Origin: CAYVTM01 sp964454645
GTDB lineage: Bacteria; Bacteroidota; Bacteroidia; Sphingobacteriales; Sphingobacteriaceae
Assembly: GCA_964454645.1 (NCBI GenBank)
Contig: CAYVTM010000021.1
Coordinates: forward strand, 1-8,642
DNA length: 8,642 nucleotides
Direction: 5' to 3'
The notes beneath the pieces were generated by a model. It worked only from the letters and a program-made list of their open reading frames with translations, was not told the origin of the DNA and did not search any database. A program made the position numbers and the translations under genes. Below, one piece after another: positions 1 to 4,901 of the stretch; the stretch's first letter is position 1, and every line of letters starts with the position of its first letter.

Positions 1-165
1 GTTCGCGGAGACGGATTCCTTACATTGTACCCGGCATGAATCACGCGGAGGGCGCAGAGAGATGTTCGTCAGATAAATATTTTAAGAAATACATTTGTAA
101 TATGCGCTTTGCGTACTCCGCGAAAAACCTTTGCGTTCTTTGCGGTTACTCTTTTAAACCGCAAA
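1..165 (+). repeat. Dispersed intergenic repeat, copy 1 (full-length unit)
   Basis: First unit of a tandem pair. Bases 1-55 are identical to 166-220, and similarity continues through the rest of the unit with scattered changes. The left half carries GTTCGCGGAGACGGATT followed by a short frame starting MNHAEGAERCSSDKYFKKYI (from base 36). The right half is rich in CTTTGCG and its complement CGCAAAG (107-113, 131-135, 138-144, 161-166). The unit is 165 bp, which is 55 codons, so the short frame runs on into copy 2 as one 85-codon frame (36-293). The left end may extend beyond the window. CTTTGCG-rich intergenic repeats occur in many environmental bacteria, Bacteroidota included; I do not know a formal name for this one. 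I call it a repeat rather than a gene. Confidence 0.93.
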
Positions 166-166
166 G
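138..166. repeat. Hairpin at the junction of repeat units
   Basis: CTTTGCGGTT (138-147) is the exact reverse complement of AACCGCAAAG (157-166), with a 9-base loop. It marks the join between repeat copies 1 and 2. Shorter versions recur at the end of copy 2 (GCGGTT 276-281 with AACCGC 293-298) and in the inverted copy (GCGGTT 1761-1766 with AACCGC 1772-1777). It could fold in RNA and act as a weak terminator or a 3'-end stabiliser. That role is inference; the symmetry is directly visible. Confidence 0.75.
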
Positions 167-302
167 TTCGCGGAGACGGATTCCTTACATTGTACCCGGC
201 ATGAATCACGCGGAGGGCGCGAAGAGGTGTTCGTCGGATAAATATTTTAAGAAATATATTCGTGATATGAGCTTTGCGGTTACTCTTTTTTAAACCGCAG
301 AA
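166..302 (+). repeat. Dispersed intergenic repeat, copy 2 (internally shortened unit)
   Basis: Direct tandem copy of the preceding unit, starting at the same GTTCGCGGAG. It lacks about 31 bp present in copy 1 (the stretch between the CTTTGCG at 107-113 and the one at 138-144), as expected if replication slipped or recombined between those two short repeats. Its short frame reads MNHAEGAKRCSSDKYFKKYIRDM from base 201. It ends at the AAACCGCAG around 292-300, a few bases before the stop codon of the small minus-strand gene at 309. Together with copy 1 it fills bases 1-302; I see no other gene there. Confidence 0.92.
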
Positions 303-308
303 ACTTAT

Positions 309-437
309 TTATTTGAGAATGGCATCGCCCAGTAAATAGAATACTACCAGCCAGGCAATTCCTTTTAACAGGAAAAAAAAGAAAGCCGCCCATCCCATTC
401 GTTTAAACCAGGTGATATATTTCTCTTTCACTTTCAT
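309..437 (-). CDS. Small single-helix membrane protein, 42 aa
   Basis: A short minus-strand frame from ATG (435-437) to TAA (309-311), 42 residues. It begins MKVKEKYITWFKRMGW, continues with an aromatic and aliphatic stretch AAFFFFLLKGIAWLVVFYLL (about residues 17-36), and ends GDAILK. The layout is a positively charged amphipathic start, one transmembrane helix interrupted by a Lys-Gly at 25-26, and a short polar tail; by the positive-inside rule the N-terminus should face the cytoplasm. From memory, short proteins of the pattern W-x-K-x-x-G-W-x-x-F-x-F-F-L-x-K-G are widespread in Bacteroidota and remain uncharacterised; I cannot verify this by search. It lies 53 bp downstream of the peptidase gene on the same strand, so cotranscription is plausible. 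No Shine-Dalgarno is seen. Function unknown. Confidence 0.72.
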   Translation of the reverse strand: MKVKEKYITWFKRMGWAAFFFFLLKGIAWLVVFYLLGDAILK

Positions 438-490
438 GGAGTCTGTTTTGAATATGAGTACCTCGAAATTATTTATTTCCAAACAATCAT

Positions 491-1153
491 TTACCGGCTT
501 TGTTTCCCCGGATTATTGAAAAATATAATTTCTTCGGGGCTAAAATAATATTTCTGTTTGAAAACTTTGTACGAATCGGAAGCATTTGAGTGATTAAGCA
601 CATAATCGCTGAATACATACAGCTGACTTCCGAAACCCCGGTCAATGGTTCTTCTGTCCGTTTCCCGTTCCAGCTTTTTCTTATAGACAGGTATCGTTTT
701 ATATAAGATCCCGGAAATAATTAATCCCGCGATGCTTTGCTCTTCGTACTTGCTGATATGCGCTAATTCATGCGCAACGATTCCGATCTTAGCATTCAGG
801 TCCAGATCGTCGAAGCTTACGCTGCCCCTTTTCCCTGCTTCGCTATTGATACGGATCAGGTAGCTTCGCTTCGGAAGAATGAGACATTTCAGTTGCGGGC
901 GCGCCAGCATCGTTGTTTTTATTCCTTTGTATTCGAAATCTATGGCAGCATCTTTCAGTTCGGGATATCCGCTCAGGGCTATCAATACAGCAAGCTGATA
1001 CTCTTGGGGGATGTTTTTATACCGGCCATATTCTACCTGGAGCTCATCGATGATACCGGAGCTGTTTTCATCCGGCAGGCTTACAGCATATACCGGGCTG
1101 AAAATAACTTTCAGCAGCATCAAAAGGGCGATATAGAAGCATTTATTTAACAT
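491..1153 (-). CDS. Secreted M48-like zinc metallopeptidase (HExxH), 220 aa
   Basis: Probable zinc peptidase of the M48/minigluzincin type. The N-terminus MLNKCFYIALLMLLKVIFSPVYA is a signal peptide, probably cleaved after Ala23, so the enzyme should act in the periplasm or at the envelope. The zinc motif is HELAH at 128-132 within IGIVAHELAHISKYE. A second motif ERETD at 162-166 matches the E-x-x-x-D signature of M48 enzymes, making Glu162 the likely third ligand. Only about 30 residues separate the two motifs, and the chain is short for M48. A hydrophobic stretch (about 141-156) lies between them. The reading frame extends to a TTG at 1198, but the ATG at 1153 puts the signal peptide exactly at the N-terminus and is preferred. 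The frame ends TAA at 491-493, 53 bp before the 42-aa membrane protein gene. Substrate unknown. Confidence 0.82.
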   Translation of the reverse strand: MLNKCFYIALLMLLKVIFSPVYAVSLPDENSSGIIDELQVEYGRYKNIPQEYQLAVLIALSGYPELKDAAIDFEYKGIKTTMLARPQLKCLILPKRSYLIRINSEAGKRGSVSFDDLDLNAKIGIVAHELAHISKYEEQSIAGLIISGILYKTIPVYKKKLERETDRRTIDRGFGSQLYVFSDYVLNHSNASDSYKVFKQKYYFSPEEIIFFNNPGKQSR

Positions 1154-1246
1154 TAGACCGATACCTTTAAATATCGGGATTTCAATTATAAATAGCAAGC
1201 ATTTGCGAAATAATTGTATATTTAATACTCACAAAACCAATGTTCT

Positions 1247-1636
1247 ATGAAAACACGTCTATGTATCTATTTTCTTTTCTGCTTCTTTTTAGGGATGACA
1301 GGCATTAAAGCGCAGGAGGGCGAGCTTTATCAAAAAGTCGAAAGAATGCCCGAGTTTCCCGGAGGACAAGTTGCTTTGGTAAAGTATTTAAGCAAAAACA
1401 TTAAATACCCGGCCCGTGCAAAAGCGGATTCTATCAGCGGCAGAGTGTTGGTTTCCTTTGTTGTTGATAAAAGCGGGGCTGTAAAAGATCCTAAAATTGT
1501 GAAGAGCCTTCATGCTGATTGCGATGAAGAAGCTTTGCGTGTTGTAAGAAGCATGCCTCAATGGACACCCGGGGAGAAAAACGGAGAAAAAGTGGATGTA
1601 TTGTTCACCCTCCCCATACAGTTTGAAGCAAATTAA
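1247..1636 (+). CDS. Secreted TonB C-terminal domain protein, 129 aa
   Basis: Signal peptide at residues 1-22 (hydrophobic IYFLFCFFLGMTGIKA, cleavage probably before Gln23), followed directly by a TonB_C fold at about 45-128. The domain hallmarks are present: YPARAKADSISGRVLVSF, VVDKSGAVKDPKIVKS, DEEALRVVRSMPQWTPGEK and the closing VDVLFTLPIQF. In TonB this domain contacts the TonB box of outer-membrane transporters. This protein lacks the usual N-terminal inner-membrane anchor and proline-rich spanner, so it cannot by itself carry energy from ExbBD. Bacteroidota encode many such short secreted TonB_C proteins, often annotated 'energy transducer TonB'; their role is unclear. It is divergent from the peptidase gene. 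A possible imperfect -7 box TATATTTA lies at 1217-1224 but has no good -33 partner. The ATG at 1247 fits the signal peptide. Confidence 0.93.
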   Translation: MKTRLCIYFLFCFFLGMTGIKAQEGELYQKVERMPEFPGGQVALVKYLSKNIKYPARAKADSISGRVLVSFVVDKSGAVKDPKIVKSLHADCDEEALRVVRSMPQWTPGEKNGEKVDVLFTLPIQFEAN

Positions 1637-1671
1637 CCGGTTTTGGATACGAACAAAAAGCGCGTATCTCG

Positions 1672-1808
1672 AATTTTTAAAAAAAATACCTGTCCGGCGA
1701 ACGCCTCTCCACTCCTTCCGCGTGGTTCATGTTGGATACAATATAACAGATTAAGTCTCCGCGGTTAAAAAAACCGCTAAGTGCGCAAAGCATATATTAT
1801 GCCTGTGC
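1672..1808 (-). repeat. Dispersed intergenic repeat, copy 3 (inverted, diverged)
   Basis: Read on the minus strand this matches the left half of copies 1 and 2: CGCGGAGAC, then TATATTGTATCCAACATG, then a frame MNHAEGVERRSPDRYFF ending at a TAA (1730 down to 1677). To its right, AACCGC followed by GCGCAAAGCATATATTAT (about 1772-1800) resembles the start of a further unit, so this may be the remnant of a tandem pair. It occupies most of the 209-bp gap between two convergent genes, and I see no other gene there. It is clearly older or more diverged than copies 1 and 2. The boundaries are approximate. Confidence 0.85.
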
Positions 1809-1845
1809 CGTAAAAAAATTTCTCGTAGCTATTCCCGGTTTCGAA

Positions 1846-2967
1846 TTAATTTAATTTTTCCCACCATACATTTTCAGAAGAGCTGTGCAGCCCGAAACCT
1901 TGTCCGATTATGGGATACAACATATTTACATCTTCTTCAGCCGCTCTTTTTTGCAAACGTTCCACCGGCTCTTTCCAGGTATGAAATCCCAATGTAAATT
2001 TGCCCCAGTGAATAGGAACAAGACGTTTTGTTTGCAAATCGATAGCAGCCTGTACAACCTCTTCCGGCATCATGTGTATATAAGGCCACCAGCTGTTGTA
2101 TTGTCCGCATTCTAAAAATGCAATATCAAAAGGCCCATATACTTCGCCAATTTGTTTAAAATGTTTTCCATAGCCCGAATCGCCGCTGAAATATATTTTT
2201 TCATTTTTACTCAGTAAAACATAAGAGGTCCAAAGGGTTTTATTACGGTCGAATAAAGCTCTTCCCGAAAAATGCCGGGCAGGTGTTGCAATCAGTTTGA
2301 GCGAATCGCTTAATACCTGTTCTTCCCACCAATCCATCTCTGTAATTTTCGAGGGATCGATACCCCAGTACGCTAAATGTGAGCTTATTCCAAGAGGCAC
2401 ATAATACTTAGTTTCTGAAGAACGCGCTTTTAACTTTTGGATGCTTCCATAATCGAGATGATCATAATGATCATGTGAAATAAAAACGAAATCGATAGCC
2501 GGAAATTGATCGATGGAAAAAACTTCCGTACCCGGAAAATTCTTAGCTCCTATATATTGTACGGGAGAAGCACGTTCAGAAAAAACCGGATCGATTAGAA
2601 TATTCTTTCCTAGGGTTTGAATCAAAATACCCGAATGCCCGAACCAGGTGAATCTTGTTTCCCCGGATTCGTTGATCGTATAATCTGTTTTCTCTACCGG
2701 TAATGTATCCGTAGGAGCTCTACCGGGATTTTTTTCAAACATACGTAGAATCATTTTCCAATAGGATGCGTCGTGACTTAATTGTGGCGTAGCTTCCTGA
2801 TTTATGAAAGCATTTTCGGCGTATTGACCGGAAGCTTTTATATGCTCAAGTATATCCCCATGCGGTTTTTTACCGAATGAAGCTTGCTGCATAAATAAAA
2901 AAATAATAATACTGAAGAGGGATATAATTATTAATAGGATGAGCATGGCGTATTTGAGGAGTTTCAT
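1846..2967 (-). CDS. Membrane-anchored MBL-fold metallohydrolase, NAPE-PLD/UlaG type, 373 aa
   Basis: Residues 7-26 (AMLILLIIISLFSIIIFLFM) form an uncleaved anchor or signal peptide. The metallo-beta-lactamase fold runs from about 104 to 360. Metal ligands are visible: HDHYDH at 165-170 (His165, His167, Asp169, His170), His232 in PARHFSGR, Asp263 in FSGDSGYG, and His320 in VPIHWGKF. This spacing and the flanking motifs WFGHSGILIQ and LIDPVFS match the family that includes N-acyl-phosphatidylethanolamine phospholipase D and the UlaG-like hydrolases, so a phosphodiesterase acting on a lipid or small ester is plausible; the substrate is unknown. The membrane anchor with a probable periplasmic domain supports an envelope role (inference). 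The ATG at 2967 places the anchor at the N-terminus. It is divergent from the gene at 3064. All expected ligands are intact. Confidence 0.92.
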   Translation of the reverse strand: MKLLKYAMLILLIIISLFSIIIFLFMQQASFGKKPHGDILEHIKASGQYAENAFINQEATPQLSHDASYWKMILRMFEKNPGRAPTDTLPVEKTDYTINESGETRFTWFGHSGILIQTLGKNILIDPVFSERASPVQYIGAKNFPGTEVFSIDQFPAIDFVFISHDHYDHLDYGSIQKLKARSSETKYYVPLGISSHLAYWGIDPSKITEMDWWEEQVLSDSLKLIATPARHFSGRALFDRNKTLWTSYVLLSKNEKIYFSGDSGYGKHFKQIGEVYGPFDIAFLECGQYNSWWPYIHMMPEEVVQAAIDLQTKRLVPIHWGKFTLGFHTWKEPVERLQKRAAEEDVNMLYPIIGQGFGLHSSSENVWWEKLN

Positions 2968-3013
2968 TTGTATGCAAGCTAAGAATCGGATTGTATATAA
3001 TCAATAATTAATA

Positions 3014-3045
3014 TTGTATCAATCAAAAAAAATACAGAATCTTTG
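3014..3045 (+). promoter_or_regulatory. Candidate Bacteroidota promoter for the gene at 3064
   Basis: AATCTTTG at 3038-3045 matches the Bacteroidota -7 consensus TAnnTTTG at 7 of 8 positions, and a TTG at 3014-3016 lies 21 bp upstream in the place of the -33 element. The predicted transcript start (about 3050) is just before ATG 3064. The frame's upstream TTG (3043) lies inside this box, which argues against it being the start codon. Confidence 0.4.
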
Positions 3046-3063
3046 TTTAATTATTTGGATAAG

Positions 3064-3525
3064 ATGAATTACCCGGATTTTATTTTTTTGCATACGTATG
3101 GGAGATGGGTTCTACTGATCGCTGTTCTCATAACGATTTTCAGATCGGCTTTTGCATGGTATAAGAGTTTGCCTTATAACCGGCTTGATCTTTATTTATT
3201 AAAAACCCTTGTTATCGTTGCTCAGTGGCAGCTTGTTCTGGGAACCCTGGTTTATACATTCAGTCCGCTGGTAAGCTTTTTAAACAGGAAAGACTATCAC
3301 TTCTCTACAGAGTTTGATTTTTTATTTTTTGCTGTTATTCATCCGCTTGTTATGCTAGTCTGTGTATTTATACTCAGCATGTCGCCCATAAAAATTTCAC
3401 AATTAACAGATGCGCGGAGGAAACACAGATCAACTGTCATCCTATTGTCAGTTATAATAATTGTAATAATTCTTTTTATACCTTGGCCTTTTGGGGAACA
3501 AATAGCAAGACCTCTATACAGGTAA
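3064..3525 (+). CDS. Four-helix integral membrane protein, 153 aa
   Basis: Polytopic inner-membrane protein with predicted helices at about 13-30, 46-65, 86-106 and 124-141. It has the features of an uncharacterised Bacteroidota family I recall: an N-terminal His before a Gly-Arg-Trp (LHTYGRWVLL; the family usually has HSGLRW), a Lys-Pro-Tyr-like loop after helix 1 (KSLPYNRLDLYLLK), a mid-protein VIHPLVM (usually VEHPL), and a closing IPWPF. Family members are sometimes labelled cytochrome-like, but His10 and His93 alone do not prove haem binding. The usual Glu before the second His is Ile here. A TTG codon at 3043 would add seven residues; I prefer ATG 3064 because a promoter-like box overlaps that TTG. 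It is followed 94 bp later by the DUF3817 gene. Function unknown. Confidence 0.85.
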   Translation: MNYPDFIFLHTYGRWVLLIAVLITIFRSAFAWYKSLPYNRLDLYLLKTLVIVAQWQLVLGTLVYTFSPLVSFLNRKDYHFSTEFDFLFFAVIHPLVMLVCVFILSMSPIKISQLTDARRKHRSTVILLSVIIIVIILFIPWPFGEQIARPLYR

Positions 3526-3556
3526 AACGTATGAAACAGCGATACAAATGTTTTAC
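3522..3556 (+). repeat. Short inverted repeat overlapping a stop codon
   Basis: GTAAAAC (3522-3528) and GTTTTAC (3550-3556) are exact complements, extendable to 9 pairs with one wobble. The left arm includes the TAA stop of the membrane protein gene. The loop is 21 bases and no T-tract follows, so this is at most a weak 3'-end structure. Confidence 0.35.
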
Positions 3557-3619
3557 TTCATAAGAGCAGGAATGATTAGTTGACCATTCCATATGACTAT
3601 AAAAATAAATTATTAATAT

Positions 3620-3922
3620 ATGAAAGAAAACATTTTTAACTCATTGAAACAACGATTACGGGTAACGGGATTTATCGAAGGATTATCCTATTTAATTTTA
3701 TTGTTGATAGCAATGCCTTTGAAATACTGGGCAGATATGCCCGAAGCAGTACGCTATACAGGATCTGCACACGGTGCATTATTCGTACTTTATATTTTGT
3801 ATGTATTTCAGGCATATTTTCAAAAAAAGATGAATGTGAAAGAGCTGTTCGTTTCTCTCTTAGCATCCATTATACCTTTCGGAACCTTTTATGCAGATGC
3901 AAAAATCTTTAAAAAGATGTAA
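3620..3922 (+). CDS. DUF3817 integral membrane protein, 100 aa
   Basis: Small inner-membrane protein matching the DUF3817 pattern. RLRVTGFIEGLSYLILLL leads into AMPLKY (residues 31-36), then GSAHGALFVLYI (48-59), then a third helix VSLLASIIPFGTFYAD (78-93). Three transmembrane helices are predicted at about 17-34, 47-66 and 74-92. The conserved Glu20, Lys35 and His51 of the family are all present. The length is normal for the family, whose function is unknown; members also occur fused to or near transporters in other bacteria. It ends KIFKKM with TAA, about 50 bp before a hairpin terminator. It may share a transcript with the upstream membrane protein gene (94-bp gap), but the gap is long enough for its own promoter. 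Confidence 0.93.
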   Translation: MKENIFNSLKQRLRVTGFIEGLSYLILLLIAMPLKYWADMPEAVRYTGSAHGALFVLYILYVFQAYFQKKMNVKELFVSLLASIIPFGTFYADAKIFKKM

Positions 3923-3972
3923 TATTAATATCCCGCGTGTTTTGTTAGCTATGAATTAAATATTTCAACAAT

Positions 3973-4004
3973 AAAAAAAGAGCTTCAATTCGAAGCCTTT
4001 TTTT
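3973..4004 (+). terminator. Hairpin terminator (possibly bidirectional) after the DUF3817 gene
   Basis: GCTTC (3982-3986), loop AATTC, GAAGC (3992-3996), preceded by seven A and followed by seven T. The A and T tracts can extend the stem past one mismatch and would let it work on either strand. It lies about 50 bp after the DUF3817 stop and 15 bp before the lipoprotein start. Confidence 0.8.
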
Positions 4005-4018
4005 ATTTATATTCGTAT

Positions 4019-4447
4019 ATGTATAAATATATTTTCCTCTTCCTGCTGCCTGGACTATTTTCTTGTTCCCCCGCCTATAAAAAATTTCAAAGCAATGCTT
4101 TTGATTCGGTAACGGTTATGGCAAATGGAGGTGTTACGGGTTCCGGGAAAGGATATGTTATTCAACAAAACGGAGAAGTGTATGTGCAGTTCCACTATCC
4201 CAACCGGCCCTACGATCAGAAGTTCTACCGGCAGGCAAATACCGACTCGGTGCTTCATCTGTTCTATCGCCTGGAACAAAGTAATATGATGCAGAGTTTT
4301 CATAACGAACCAGGCAATATGAGTTATAGTATTCAAATGCAACAAGGAGATAAGATACATATAGTTGTGTGGTCCGACGGGCAAGATTCCACTCAAAGCT
4401 ATATCGATATGTACCGCATGTTGAGAAGTTTTGCCGAAGGTAAATAG
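4019..4447 (+). CDS. Hypothetical lipoprotein, 142 aa
   Basis: The N-terminus MYKYIFLFLLPGLFSCSPAY has a lipobox (LFSC, lipidated Cys16), so signal peptidase II should process it and it should be membrane-attached. The residues after Cys are Ser-Pro-Ala with no acidic cluster; in Bacteroidota, acidic residues there promote export to the cell surface, so a periplasm-facing position is likelier (inference). The mature part has NGGVTGSGKGYVIQQNGEVY (36-55), a beta-rich stretch that resembles a family of short Bacteroidota lipoproteins of unknown role, and a YSIQMQQGDKIHIVVWSD strand pair (103-120). No catalytic motif is seen. The start is only 15 bp after a terminator, so the promoter must overlap that hairpin or transcription must read through it. 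Function unknown. Confidence 0.88.
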   Translation: MYKYIFLFLLPGLFSCSPAYKKFQSNAFDSVTVMANGGVTGSGKGYVIQQNGEVYVQFHYPNRPYDQKFYRQANTDSVLHLFYRLEQSNMMQSFHNEPGNMSYSIQMQQGDKIHIVVWSDGQDSTQSYIDMYRMLRSFAEGK

Positions 4448-4510
4448 TCAAAATCCAAAGTCAGATTCCAAAATTATTGCTACCTTAGTGCCACTAAACT
4501 GAATTTATCC

Positions 4511-4720
4511 ATGGAAGTAAAAGATTCAAACGGTAATATTTTAAATGATGGAGATACCGTTGTCGTTATTAAAACGCTGAAAGTAAAAGGTTCATCCTTA
4601 CAGGTTAAAAAAGGACAGGTTATTAAACGTATCCGTTTGACAGACAATGAAGACGAAGTAGATTGTAAAGTGGATGGAATGAGTGTAGTGCTCCGTACAG
4701 AATATTTAAGAAAGGGTTGA
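4511..4720 (+). CDS. Stand-alone PhnA C-terminal-domain protein, 69 aa
   Basis: Matches the C-terminal domain of the PhnA/YjdM family: VKDSNGNILNDGDTVVVIKTLKVKGSS, KKGQVIKRIRLTDN and EVDCKVDG are the family's conserved blocks. E. coli PhnA (about 111 aa) also carries an N-terminal zinc ribbon, which is absent here; this frame begins directly at the domain. Such short forms are known among Bacteroidota genomes. The name comes from an old link to alkylphosphonate use, but E. coli PhnA is not needed for the C-P lyase pathway, so the function is really unknown. No other phn genes are present. A weak -7-like box TACCTTAG (4481-4488) lies 22 bp before the ATG. The stop codon lies inside the terminator hairpin described next. 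Confidence 0.9.
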   Translation: MEVKDSNGNILNDGDTVVVIKTLKVKGSSLQVKKGQVIKRIRLTDNEDEVDCKVDGMSVVLRTEYLRKG

Positions 4721-4736
4721 TTGTTCAACCCTTTTT
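4711..4736 (+). terminator. Terminator overlapping the PhnA-domain stop codon
   Basis: AAAGGGTTGA (4711-4720) pairs perfectly with TCAACCCTTT (4725-4734) across a 4-base TTGT loop, followed by two more T. The 5' arm encodes the protein's last codons and its TGA stop (4718-4720), so a ribosome finishing translation would cover half of the hairpin. Confidence 0.8.
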
Positions 4737-4747
4737 GCATATCATTT

Positions 4748-4784
4748 TTTTGAATAAATAGTATCGATAACCCTTTATTCAAAA
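4748..4784. promoter_or_regulatory. Inverted repeat upstream of sdhC
   Basis: TTTTGAATAAA (4748-4758) and TTTATTCAAAA (4774-4784) are perfect 11-bp complements separated by 15 bases. It lies about 85 bp upstream of the sdhC -7 box. It could be a binding site for a dimeric regulator, or a weak A/T-rich hairpin backing up the terminator just before it. The sequence alone does not decide. Confidence 0.45.
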
Positions 4785-4843
4785 TAAGCTTATCAGAGAT
4801 CGGCCGAAAAAATCAAATTAGAATCAATCTAAATTCGGATAAC

Positions 4844-4876
4844 TTTCAAACAAATATTACAGATTAAATACATTTG
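4844..4876 (+). promoter_or_regulatory. Promoter of the sdhCAB operon
   Basis: TACATTTG at 4869-4876 is a perfect match to the Bacteroidota -7 consensus TAnnTTTG. A TTTC at 4844-4847, 21 bp upstream, approximates the -33 TTTG. The predicted start of transcription (about 4881-4884) leaves a leader of roughly 20 bases before ATG 4902, with no Shine-Dalgarno, as is normal for this phylum. Confidence 0.7.
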
Positions 4877-4901
4877 CGTTCAATTAAAATCACAATTAAT
4901 T

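Noticed and set aside
36..293. An 85-codon plus-strand frame as an ordinary protein-coding gene
   Set aside because: It is two tandem copies of a dispersed repeat read in one frame. It has no domain or recognisable start signal, so I describe it as a repeat and keep the coding question as a finding.
1..302. CRISPR array
   Set aside because: There are only two units of about 137-165 bp, with similarity running through the whole unit and no short repeat/unique spacer pattern.
1..302. Insertion sequence or transposon end
   Set aside because: No transposase frame, terminal inverted repeats or target-site duplications are visible around any copy.
770..1150. A 126-codon plus-strand frame
   Set aside because: It lies wholly antisense to the peptidase gene, which has a signal peptide and an intact HExxH motif; this frame has neither domain nor leader.
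2461..2475. Alternating ATGATCATAATGATCAT sequence as a regulatory palindrome
   Set aside because: It encodes the HDHYDH metal-binding motif of the MBL-fold hydrolase, so coding constraint explains it.
4008..4015. TATATTCG as a -7 box for the lipoprotein gene
   Set aside because: It matches 7 of 8 consensus positions, but transcription would begin at or after the ATG at 4019 and no -33 element lies upstream.
4055..4451. Two minus-strand frames antisense to the lipoprotein gene
   Set aside because: The plus-strand frame has a clear lipobox and a coherent product; the antisense frames show no domain and overlap each other.
4480..4782. A 100-codon minus-strand frame
   Set aside because: It runs antisense through the PhnA-domain gene and its terminator, and the family match is on the plus strand.
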